NCBI RefSeq assembly: GCF_900090045.1
Contig: NC_041785.1
Coordinates: 496,001 to 560,000 of the forward strand
Reading direction: 5' to 3'
Source: Plasmodium malariae
Lineage: Eukaryota; Apicomplexa; Aconoidasida; Haemosporida; Plasmodiidae
Length of the DNA: 64,000 bases
Shown: positions 22,805 through 32,644 of the stretch, piece by piece
How the letters are laid out: each line of letters opens with the position of its first letter
Position numbering within the stretch: the first letter of the stretch is position 1
Program-made: the position numbers and the translations under genes
Notes under the pieces: generated by a model
Seen by the model: only the letters and a program-made list of their open reading frames with translations
Database searches by the model: none
What the model was told of the DNA's origin: nothing

Positions 22805-23131
22805 ATGTATATCTTTTTCACGTTAATTAAAAAACTCTTGAACGATTTGCTCCATTCATATTTTATTTTTGGAACAGTTAAGAATATACATGCATGTATT
22901 TATTCATATAATATACATTTATGTATATTTAGAGATACATATAACATAAATATATCCCAATAGCTGTATTTAAATATATATATATATATATAAGTGCATT
23001 TATGTACATCTGCATATGTGTAGGATGTACGTGAACTTTGTGAGAATTTCTTTCCTTTACAACCTGTTGGAATTAAAGATTGCGCAAACTTGACAAATAA
23101 TCTTTCTGACTTGTCTGCTCCTAAAAATTAG
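22805..23131 (+). CDS. Small two-exon gene, 59 residues, unknown
   Basis: Exon 1 is 22805-22876 (24 codons from ATG, beginning MYIFFTLIKKLLNDLLHSYF), ending at a GTTAAG donor. Exon 2 is 23024-23131, after a TGTGTAG acceptor, with 35 codons plus stop (it includes LCENFFPLQPVGIKDCANL). Both ends are phase 0. Exon 2 has a composition far from the surrounding A/T and no stop for its full length, which is strong sign of coding. The protein has an amphipathic or membrane-associated N-terminal helix and two cysteines in the second half. A small mitochondrial or membrane-complex subunit would fit the size, but that is only a guess. Confidence 0.5.
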
Positions 23132-23318
23132 GATGCTATAATATTTTTATACATTAATAAAAACATAAAATAAAAATGAAAAATATAATGGCCTTACAAA
23201 AAGGAAATATAAAATTATATCCTTTTCTAAATATTCGTACATATATTTTTAATTACACCGTTTAGTGTAATAACGTTGAACAAATTTTAGGAGCGCTTTC
23301 ATAATTTCTTCTTATTAT

Positions 23319-23600
23319 TCAACAATTACGGAAGTATGAAAAAGGAAGCTGTAGATTTAGTGTCCAGTTCTCCGTGTCTTTTAAAAATACAAAATTGTTT
23401 TTCCTTTTTACGTTAATCTTAAACACAGGATATAAAAAAAATGGTAAACAAGGTGGGAAAAAGGAACATAAAAATATATATGTCTCTCTCTCTCCCACTG
23501 TATATATATATATAAATATGTGTGTATATGTGGGTAACATATAAAAATATATACACTTAATTACCACCTCGCGCTTCAGCACACAAGCTTTGTGGAACAT
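23319..23600 (-). CDS. Small two-exon gene, 44 residues, unknown
   Basis: Exon 1 is 23565-23600 (MFHKACVLKREV) with a GTAATT donor. Exon 2 is 23319-23417 after a GTTTAAG acceptor, 32 codons plus stop, including NFVFLKDTENWTLNLQL. Phases agree (0/0). Exon 2 also reads open in the unspliced frame, but the intron would then encode only (TA)n-type Tyr/Ile repeats. The gene is convergent with the small plus-strand gene at 22805-23131. No family recognised; the exon order rests on eye inspection. Confidence 0.33.
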   Translation of the reverse strand: MFHKACVLKREVVIKCIYFYMLPTYTHIFIYIYTVGERETYIFLCSFFPPCLPFFLYPVFKINVKRKNNFVFLKDTENWTLNLQLPFSYFRNC

Positions 23601-24169
23601 TGCTTATTCATATTTTTCTGACCTTGCAAGGTTTTTTTTTTTTTTTTTTTTTTTTCTTACAATATTTAAAAATGTAATATGATAGTTTAGAGAGAATCTT
23701 TTCATGGTATATATACTTAGAACATTCGTTATTCATACCTCTGAAGAAATAATTTCCAAAAGGATAAAAAAAAAAAAAAAGAAAAATGTTGAATGATGTT
23801 CACTATATGCAAATTGAGAATAACAATTTTGCAAATTTTTTTTTTTTTTTTTTTTTTCTTCATATTATTCCTGTTATCACGAAGTTTATGAACATTGTCC
23901 TCTTCAAAATTTAACTAAATAAAACATTTCTGAATAAATTTTTTGCTTTGAGGTTATGCATAAGTGCATACTTTTAATAATCAGAAATAAGACAAATAAT
24001 TTATACTTGGTAAGAAGTATAAGGGACTGCGTAAAAGGAATCAGTTAGTGTATACGCGTATGTATGTTTGTTTGCATATTGTATATACGTATTCCTTTCC
24101 ATAAGAGGCGCATTACGCAGTGACCAAAGGTTAATGCAAAACTGAAACATTAATGTGCAACTGGCATTG
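23601..24169. other. Intergenic, upstream of Canopy-like gene
   Basis: Contains T runs at about 23632 and 23838, an A run at 23766 and no coding-like stretch. It should hold promoters for the flanking plus- and minus-strand genes. Confidence 0.5.
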
Positions 24170-24190
24170 ATGACTCACCGTTTCAACAAA

Positions 24191-24866
24191 ATGAATAGTA
24201 TGATAAAAGGTTTTCTTCTATATTGTACTCTTCTTTTTTCTTATTCATTCTTTGTACGCTTTTGCAATATTATTAATTGTATAAATGTAGGAAAAGACTA
24301 CTTTACCGATTTGTTAAAAATTGGAATTTTTGATAATAGTACAAGGAAAATAAAAAAAGAGATATATGAAAATATTAATAAGACTCATAATACATATTCT
24401 GCATGCAAAACATGCATAAAATTGGTACAGCTTTTGACTAGAATAATAAAAAAGAAAAAAGAAACGTATGTTGATATTGCAATAGAAGATACACTAGAAC
24501 TTAATTTATGTAATTCTGAATTATGGAAAAAATATTTTAATTACGATGAGTTGCTATACAATGAGTATGCGATAGAACATTGTGAATACACTTTAAGAAT
24601 TATTAAAGATAGTATAGAGTTACATATATATCAATTATATAAAAATGAAGAATTATTTTATGTAAAAGTATGCACAAACATACATCATATATGCAAAATG
24701 GCTATTAACGAGGAAAAAACTAGACTCAGTAGTTACACAAAAGTTAAATTTATCTATGAACTGTACTCCAAATACTTAACAGAGGAGGTAAACATATGTT
24801 ACTTTCACGTTTGCATGTACATGTTAAGAATATAAAAATAAGTAAAAAGGTCAAACATGGTACACG

Positions 24867-24905
<39 letters not shown>

Positions 24906-26061
24906 TCATATCCTCACGTTTAACAATTTTATTTTATGTTATCAATACAGTATTTTCACTAATACAACAAATCAAGTAGCTCTTAGATGTACCATTTCTT
25001 CTTAATATTTCAAGAATATAATCAGTTTCTTTGATGTCTATTTTGATGTGTCTGTTTTTACTTCAGCTTGTGCTTACATTATTATGCTTCCCATTTGCGG
25101 CTCTCTCACCACACACATATGAATACATATAATACATACATACATACATACATACATATAATACATAAATACATACATATATATATATATATAATACAAA
25201 TGTGTATATATATATGAATATATATATTTTTTCATACCCTATAAAATTATACTATATCGCAGGAGGGCTTCAGTACCACGACCAAAGGTCTTCCTTATAA
25301 AATAATAGATGCATCTAGCAAGGATAATTCAAAACTGAAGAAAAGTAACTATGCTTTAATTCAATCCGAAATAAAGATAATGCACCAAAACTATTCGTAT
25401 AATAATTTCAAAAATAATAATTTCAGATTAATTAAAATAAATAAGGTAATAGAAAATTAAAGAGTCCATACATATGAAAAATCAGCAATTGGTGTATAAA
25501 TTTTATTATTTTTTTTTTTTTCCATTATATTTCTCTAATATCAGTTGGAAGATAAAGTTATGGAGTTATTTCTGATGATGAGAGAGAAGGACGTGTTCAT
25601 TTTCCTTTTTACCAATGATCATTCTGGTGAAGGTACGAACATATTTTATTAACATATACTATATATAAATATTTATTATGCGGGTGTTCCTATATATATG
25701 TACATGGGTGTATGCACGTGGGTATATTCACGTGGGTATATGCACGTGGGCACATGTACGTAGGCACATGCACGTAGGCACATGTACGTGGGCACATGCA
25801 CGTGGGTACATACACATATGTAAACTCATTTGGAAAGAAAAAGCAAAATACATCTCCAAAAACAAATCAAAATATGCATTAACTTCTTTTCTTTTTAAAG
25901 GGCGTTCTCCCAATGATTCCATCCTTGAGATAAAAATTAAAATACACAAAGCATCAGACTATATGGACGATGTTGTAAAGGGGACATATAAAAATACTCT
26001 AATTAATGATGATAATTTTTTATTATATAAATATTCATGCTCGCAAACTAGAAAATGTTGA
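24191..26061 (+). CDS. Secreted Canopy/saposin-like six-cysteine protein
   Basis: Exons 24191-24787, 25263-25445, 25545-25632 and 25901-26061 join in phase (donors GTAAAC, GTAATA, GTACGA; acceptors CGCAG, ATCAG, TAAAG). In-frame ATGs at 24170, 24191 and 24200 precede a signal peptide (GFLLYCTLLFSYSFFVRF); I use 24191. Exon 1 shows the saposin-like pattern: a CKTC motif, a single Cys, HCEYTLRIIKDSIELH, then C-x6-C (CTNIHHIC). This spacing is closest to the Canopy (CNPY) family of ER-resident saposin-fold proteins, which assist surface receptors and chaperones. The later exons form a second, less clear domain. The C-terminus SCSQTRKC is not a standard ER-retention signal. Intron 1 (475 bases) is long and (TA)-rich. 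The family call is from cysteine spacing and should be treated as tentative. Confidence 0.6.
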
Positions 26062-26359
26062 TAATGGGGAAAAAAAAAAAAAAAAAAAAAAAAAAAGGAG
26101 GTTATGATATAAATACTCCCATTGAATACTTTTAAAACTTCAAAAAATTATGTAATTATGGACTCCTTCCTTTTCCCATTTTTGCTTTATTTTCTTTTAT
26201 TTTATATTTTTTTAGTTATAACTGTTTTAGTCATTAATATTTAAAAATTCATTTAAACGTGTAACAATTCTTCTTTCCAAGTCGTTATACAAATTATCAA
26301 CCTAAAAGGGGGAAAATATGTACCCATATAAGTACATGTATACATACTTACATGCATAC

Positions 26360-26401
<42 letters not shown>

Positions 26402-26612
26402 CACTTTTGTTAGTTTTTCTTTTTTCCCCTTTAATTTCCCATTTTTATCTTTTTCTTTTTTTTTTTTTCATTTTAGACGAATTTAACGAATTTCGACAGG
26501 TCATCGTGTTTTCACGCAACTCTCTTTTAATGAATCCATATGTGTGTAAGTGCATGTGATTGGTTCTACGTATAAACGTAGGTGTCAACTTCTGTGAATA
26601 TATACATATGTT
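26062..26612. other. Convergent spacer
   Basis: 3' flanks of the Canopy-like and CFAP119-like genes. Starts with a long A run (about 26069-26096) and has a (TA)n tract near 26370. No gene seen. Confidence 0.6.
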
Positions 26613-27992
26613 TTATGTCGTGCATTTATTTTCGCCGCTTACTCTTCTTATCAACTTGTCCTTGGTGAAACCCTTTTCGATTGTTTCCCTTTTGCTAATG
26701 TCTTTTCCTATCATTGGGTGTTCTTCATCATTGATAACAATGCTTCTTACATCCTTCAAAAATTTTTTCATATTTGTATCCTTCTTGTTATAAGTCTCTA
26801 TTTCAAAAACATCAGGTTTATTTTTAATGTCGTATTTATCAAAATATGTCTGCAATTCTTTAAAGAAAACTTCCTCTCCTTGTTCACTTGGATGTAAGTG
26901 GTTTATGCTTCCGACCGTCACTGCACGTAAAGGGAAGCGCTATTATAGGTTAGTAGCTCATGCATAAGAGCACTGTGCGCATTTCAGAACACACGCCCAC
27001 ACATACACATATACCCACACATACACATATACCCACACATACACATATACCCACACATATACATATACCCACACATATACATATACCCACACATATACAT
27101 ATACCCACACATACACATATACCCACACATACACATATACCCACACACACGCACGAACTTATATACAAATACATATATGCGTTTCGCGCTATGTATGTAC
27201 GCGCCGCTCTATACACGTACGTCTAAGTAGCTCTTTCGTAGTATCGACACCAGTGGAAGTGTTCAAATCACAGAGAACATTGTCGTCGTCAAAATATGTT
27301 GTAGGGGTTGCTTCAAAGTCAGGAAAGTCATTAGGATAGGATTCAAATTTTATTTTATAAGTTGGACGAAAAATAAAATTATAAAAAGAAAAATTTCTAA
27401 AAAATGTATTTAATGAATATTTTATTAACATCTTTAGAGAGGAGTAAGAAAATATTTTTACATAATGAGGTGGCCTGTTAATGGAATGCTTGAACATGAT
27501 ATTTTTAAAATCTAAAAAAAGGTTTATCATGCTTTCAGAACCACTTACAAATTTAAAAAACATATATTTTTTTATGGATAAATATGTGGATATCTCAACA
27601 ATTGAAACATTTTTCTTAACACAATAAAGTAAAATATTGTAAAAAAAATCGCATATTATTTTTTTCATTTTTTTTTTTTGCCCTTCATTGGGGTTGTATA
27701 ATGAATATTCTTTAATGTTGTCTATTATGTCGGTAGTACTTTTTTTTAATTTTTTCTTTTCAGTGTTTAACCCAGGCGGTAAAAAATCATCAATGCATAC
27801 TTTTACTTTGTATTTTTCTCCTATTTTCATCTCTTGTGATATATTAAATGTTATCTTTAATTTTTCAAGAAGTAGTTTTTTTTGATTCTTCTTATTATTC
27901 ATAATTATAATTTTCCGCATATCCTTCTCACTTATATCAGTGCAGGTAAAAAATATTGTATTAATATTTTCTCTTCCATCCTGTAGTCTCAT
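26613..27992 (-). CDS. Axonemal central-pair C1a-32 / CFAP119-like protein
   Basis: Two exons, 27221-27992 and 26613-26920, joined by a GTACGT..GCAG intron, give 359 residues. The middle of the protein carries the signature order of the C1a-32 (CLAMP, CFAP119/CCDC189) domain: FFYNILLYC, then HSINRPPHYVKIFS, then LIKYSLNTFFRNFSFYNFIF, as in the family's HS-x-RPP-x-x-V-x-x-FS and NTYFR blocks. In algae this subunit belongs to the C1a projection of the central pair and regulates beating. In Plasmodium the only flagellated stage is the male gamete, so expression in gametocytes is expected. The intron contains an 18-base CCCACACATACACATATA-type minisatellite (about 26997-27148). I recalled the family pattern from memory; a profile search would settle it. 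Confidence 0.65.
26997..27148. repeat. 18-bp minisatellite inside an intron
   Basis: Eight or so copies of ACCCACACATACACATAT with single-base variants, within the only intron of the CFAP119-like gene. It opens meaningless frames on both strands. Confidence 0.9.
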
Positions 27993-28061
27993 TTAATTGA
28001 AAAGTAAAAAATGGTAAATTCAAAAAATGGTTCGAAAGGGGGTTACAGGGCTAGTGGATAG

Positions 28062-29351
28062 ATGTCCTTAAGAAAGGGGCAACATAACAAGTCTACGATG
28101 CCACCGCTACTAAAACTTGCGGACTCTTCCACCTCTCACTTCAGTAATTCGAAAAATGTATCCACTTTGGAATATTGCACATACATAAAAGCTTATACAC
28201 ATACGCACACAAGTATGGCGCTTTGTTATAAATGTATTAAATTAAAAAAAAAATTATATCTCTACATGTATACATATGCGCAGGATGTACATGTGCTGGC
28301 TTTCCCGTTGAGACAAAATTTTTGAAAACTTGAACAGTCATAAAAAAAATAAGCGTAATCGCAGCAGCGCCTATATTTTATAGCACTTTTCAGAGAAAGA
28401 AGAAACATAATGCCTACCTAAACTACAAACCTTTTTTTGCCTTCTTTAAATTGTTATCATAATAAAAAATATATTCGATGTAAGGAATTCAAATATTATA
28501 CTTATCTTTTTAAAAGGAACAACTATGGAGTTATGTTTTCAAATGTCAAAACGGAAGTGCCGCTGTAAGGGGCCTTTGGGGAAATGAATGAGCAAAATTG
28601 CATAAAACCACATGCATATATGCAAATATGCTTATACGCACATATGTCCATACGCACATATGCACATTATGTACATATTAATATTGCGTACTTCCGGGTA
28701 CACATCATCCTTTGCTATATAATGTTTTTCCTTCCAAAAGGGGTAGCTATAAAATTGCATTTAATTAAAAATAAAGGGCAAATAGGACACCGGAAAATGT
28801 ACAAACTAATTATGTGTTCATGTGTGCATTTTTAAATGTTCGAGGGAGTAAGGAAAAAAAAAAAAATAAGACAAAACTAATATTATGTAAAAAAATTAAT
28901 ACATACATACATATATATATGTATATAAAGACCATTAGGAGCCAAATAACGTGAAAATGAAATATTTGCAAAAATAAATGGGTTAAAATGGGCTTCAAAC
29001 TGATAAAAAAAAAAAAAAAAAAAAAAAACGATGTTTTAAAAAATATTTGACTTTAGCACAAATTTACATTCGAGGTGGACATATACGGAGAAGAGATAGA
29101 GCGTAAGTTTGGTATATTCAAGAAATATTAAAAATTTATAAAATTATGCAAAATTACATAAAGTTTGGCTAAATGCAAATGTCAATGAAACCCTAGGGGC
29201 ATATACATGTTCAAACGCGCAAATGAATTTCACTTATATATGTGTAGATTTTGTACTATTTACTGCATGCAAAAATACAAAATATTCAAAAAAACGAAAA
29301 AAGTTTATTGAGGCTTCCATTCAGGAGATAAATATGTACATAGGCTTTTGA
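28062..29351 (+). CDS. Hidden five-exon gene, 120 residues, possibly SRP9/SRP14-like
   Basis: Exons 28062-28143, 28517-28564, 28741-28823, 29057-29102 and 29248-29351 total 363 bases, exactly divisible by three. Donors are GTAATT, GTAAGG, GTGCAT and GTAAGT; acceptors end AAAAG, AAAAG, TTTAG and TGTAG. Each junction keeps phase. The segments read as real protein: WVAIKLHLIKNKGQ, HKFTFEVDIYGEEIE and FIEASIQEINMYIGF before the stop. The order helix (FRTTMELCFQMSKRK), strand, strand, strand, helix and the size resemble the Alu-domain proteins SRP9/SRP14 of the signal recognition particle. The match is weak and by eye only. The start lies 70 bases from that of the divergent CFAP119-like gene. The third donor (GTGCAT) is the weakest part of the model. 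Confidence 0.5.
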
Positions 29352-29762
29352 GTGAACCAGAAAAAAAGGGGGATTCAACGCATTGTTCTTACACATCAGA
29401 AAATTATCAAATTTAAAATGCATTTTTTTTTCTTTTTTTTTTTTATTCTGTATGCACTTCTTTTTTATACATTGTTGTAATTCACAGCATACATTATATA
29501 TACTACTTTTCTATACGCTTTTGATAAAACAGTGAGACATGCACAATTTAAGGCCCACCATGGTACACCCTCTATTTTCATTATTATATTTCATTCTTCC
29601 TTTTTTCGAAAAATGTTATATAATAATATGGCAAACATTTTGCAATAATACGACGATGGTTTTATAACACAATATGTTAGATCATGCAGTTCCACCTCTT
29701 TTGACAAATCAACCACTTCCTTTTTTGATCCTCCCCTTTACTCTAAAAAATTCCTGAACAGT
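29352..29762. other. Convergent spacer
   Basis: 3' flanks of the five-exon gene and U1-70K. It has a T run near 29426 and no coding-like sequence. Confidence 0.55.
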
Positions 29763-31094
29763 TCATTCATAATCATCATTATACGCATAATTATTCTGCA
29801 CGCCATTCATACCATAAGTATTATTTCCTCTTTCCATATATCCTTCATTTTCTTCATTATACTCAATACTGTTATATCTCTCTCCTGCATCATCAACATA
29901 GGCTTCATATTCCCTCCCCCGATTTCCTTCCTCATATTCCCTCCCCCGATTTCCTTCTTCATATTCTCTCCCTAGATCTCCCCCTTCCCAGTCTCTCCCC
30001 TGATCTCTTTCCCTATGTTTGTTCCTATCCCGATGTCCATCTTTATCTCTAACGCGATCTCTATCCCGATCTCTATCTCTATCCCGATCTCTATCTCTAT
30101 CCCGATCTCTATCTCTATCCCGATCTCTATCTCTATCCCGATCTCTATCTCTATCCCGATCTCTGTGTCTATCCCTTTCCTTACTACTCCTGTCCCTCTT
30201 TCGATGCTTATGACGGTGCCTATCGCGTGAGTCGCTCCTCCTGCTCCTATGCCTGTGGTCTCTCTTCGAGCTTCTTCTGTCATCCTCCTTTCGATGTTTA
30301 GGATTTTTGAGTGCACTATTCACATTACTGTTGTTATCACCACCACCATCGTTATCACCATTACCACCATCATCGTCGTCGTTCCTCTCATTATATAAAG
30401 GTACATTTTTATACATATCTTCCCCTTTTTTTTTGTCATTTCTATATTTATCTTTATTAATTAATACACTCCAATTAATATTATGAGAAACCTTTTTCCT
30501 ATCATCTGATCCCCTTGCTGGTCCTTTACCACCACCTAATCTTCGGGGTATCCAATTTTTAACAGTCCTTGCTCTTTCTATGTCTACTAGTATTCTTCTG
30601 TTGTCTATTTTCTTCCCATCTGCTAATTTATAAGCATCATTTAAACTTTTTGTATGTTCAAATTCAATAAAAGCATATCCTCTAGGCTTGAAATTTTTAT
30701 CATATATTATTTTCACTTTCCTAATTTTCCCATAATTTTCAAATTCTTTTTTTAATTTCTTTTCATTTACTTCATATGATAATCTACCAATAAATAATGT
30801 TTTCTTTGGATCACTCGTTAAATCTTCATATTTAAATGGGTCATATTCTTTTCTCTTTTCCTTTAACAGTAATTCGTTATATGTAATTTTTTCTTTTTTT
30901 TTCCTTTCTCTTCTTTCTTTTGTATTTTCTAATTTTATTTTTGGTGGTGGTTCTTTATCTTCAAAATAGTTTAAATAATTTGCAACTCCACTATATTCTT
31001 TTGGTTTTTTTTTTTTTACGGGCTTGTAAAAATTTAGCAGTGGTCTCGCTTGAAATAAGATCAGTATATGCGCGGGCATACCAATAGCCGACAT
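29763..31094 (-). CDS. SNRNP70: U1 small nuclear ribonucleoprotein 70 kDa (U1-70K)
   Basis: A single exon of 443 residues. The N-terminus (MPAHILILFQARPLLNF, then YLNYFED) matches the U1-70K N-terminal region that contacts the Sm core and U1C. The RRM follows: RNP2 LFIGRL (100-105) and RNP1 RGYAFIEF (138-145), then the diagnostic YKLADGKKIDNRRILVDIER and WIPRRLGGG. This RRM binds stem-loop 1 of U1 snRNA in 5' splice-site recognition. The C-terminus is an Arg/Asp mixed-charge domain, with about 20 consecutive Arg-Asp dipeptides (DNA about 30055-30175), then EYEEGNRGRE repeats. Length is near the human protein's 437. The protein's role suits a genome where most genes here have introns. Confidence 0.95.
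   Translation of the reverse strand: MSAIGMPAHILILFQARPLLNFYKPVKKKKPKEYSGVANYLNYFEDKEPPPKIKLENTKERRERKKKEKITYNELLLKEKRKEYDPFKYEDLTSDPKKTLFIGRLSYEVNEKKLKKEFENYGKIRKVKIIYDKNFKPRGYAFIEFEHTKSLNDAYKLADGKKIDNRRILVDIERARTVKNWIPRRLGGGKGPARGSDDRKKVSHNINWSVLINKDKYRNDKKKGEDMYKNVPLYNERNDDDDGGNGDNDGGGDNNSNVNSALKNPKHRKEDDRRSSKRDHRHRSRRSDSRDRHRHKHRKRDRSSKERDRHRDRDRDRDRDRDRDRDRDRDRDRDRDRDRDRDRDRDRVRDKDGHRDRNKHRERDQGRDWEGGDLGREYEEGNRGREYEEGNRGREYEAYVDDAGERYNSIEYNEENEGYMERGNNTYGMNGVQNNYAYNDDYE
30055..30175 (-). repeat. 18-bp repeats coding for Arg-Asp dipeptides
   Basis: On the plus strand about six copies of CGATCTCTATCTCTATCC encode the RD tract of U1-70K. The antisense frames at 30015-30230 are shadows. 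Confidence 0.9.
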
Positions 31095-31101
31095 TGTTTA
31101 A

Positions 31102-31582
31102 ATGGTTTATTTGAAATCTCCGCGGGCTGAAAGTATGCTAATATATGTACATACATGCATATAAACACATATACACACATATACATATATACACATATAC
31201 ATATATACACATATACATATATACACATATACATATATACACATATACATATATACACATATACATATATACACATATAAACACATATACATATATACAC
31301 ATATACATATACCCACATATACATATATACATACATATAACTGCAGCAGGCTTCTACCAGTAAAATATCCTCTTTCCGATCTTATCCTGAAAAGGCGCTT
31401 CTTTCTAGGTACGCACTTACGAATATGAACGTATGTTATATGCTCCAATACGTGTATGTATTTTATTTAAACGCACGTGCAGCTCCTACTACTGCTACGT
31501 GTTACAAAAAAATGCATCTTTCGCTAGCCCATTATCTTCCCCTCTCTCAGTACCTATTTCTAATTATAACTATCCTACATAA
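31102..31582 (+). CDS. Candidate three-exon gene abutting U1-70K, or U1-70K 5'UTR exons
   Basis: On the plus strand exons 31102-31146 (MVYLKSPRAESMLIY), 31350-31408 and 31483-31582 join in phase through GTACAT..GCAGCAG and GTACGC..GTGCAG introns. They give 67 residues rich in Ser and ending NYNYPT. The start codon is only eight bases from the U1-70K start on the other strand, which is unusually tight. On the minus strand the same islands could be non-coding leader exons of U1-70K (donor GTATGT at about 31333, acceptor TTTCAG at about 31132). Both readings fit; RNA strand information would decide. Intron 1 is made almost entirely of ACATATACATAT repeats. Confidence 0.3.
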
Positions 31583-32644
31583 ATTCAGCCTAACAAAACT
31601 TATTAAAACTATTTGTTTAATTCATGTGATTTTTTTTTTTTTTTTTTTTTTTTTTTCTATCCTTAAATTGTTCAAAAGAGAATATTCAAAAATGGTAAAT
31701 TTTTTTTTATTTTTTGATATTTTTCATTTATCACTTTTGAAGCTACAGGTGGCTTCCTTTTCTTGATACATACATATATGTATGTATGTATGTCAATGTA
31801 TATGTATGTATGTCAATGTATATGTATGTATGTCAATGTATATGTATGTATGTCAATGAATATATATGTATGTCAATGAATATATATGTATGGCAATGTA
31901 TATATATGTATGTAAATGTATACGCATGTATATTTATATGTAAATATATGTATATGTTTATATATGTATATATATAATGTATATGTATATTCTGCTTAAT
32001 TTCGACACGACATTACGCCCCATAAAAATATGTACATATGTACATTTATTTATTTATTTTTTTATTCGTTTATTTTATTTTATTTTATTTTATATTTTTT
32101 GTTATTTATTTATTTAATTTTTTTTTTTCATTTTCTTTCCATGTAACTATATATATGCGATTAAGTATGCATACAAATGGATCGACTATTGTAAGCATTC
32201 CTTTTCTTAGTGCCTTCCCACTTAAAAACGTTCACTACTCAATTAAAAATTTGGCTAAACGTTTATATACGCATATATGTACGCACAAAATATATATACA
32301 TATATGCATAAGTATACATATAATATAGTCGCCTTTTCGAATTTTTCAAAGGGATAAGCAGTATGTTTTGCTCTTTTGAATGTTATTTGCTGGTTTATTG
32401 CAAAATTTGATCGCGCTTAACATTTGAGTTATTCTTCTTCGGAAAAAATAAAAACAAATTTTATTTACCGTAAAAAAGGGAAAACACTGTGCTGGAAATT
32501 AATTATACTTGTATATTACGCATATGACTATTTTTTTGCCTTTTTGGGGGGTTATCAGAAAATAAGCCTAAACAGTATATATGTATATATATATATGCCC
32601 ACCACATGACAAAATAAGCGCATTCAAGAACTTTTCTTCATAAA
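31583..32644. other. SKP1 upstream region with a minisatellite
   Basis: Holds a long T run (about 31631-31656), a 20-base repeat of the form GTATGTATGTCAATGTATAT (about 31785-31935), T/A-rich low complexity to 32120, and a short coding-like fragment with a GTAAGC donor at 32190 that I could not extend. Promoter and leader of SKP1 are expected here. Confidence 0.5.
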
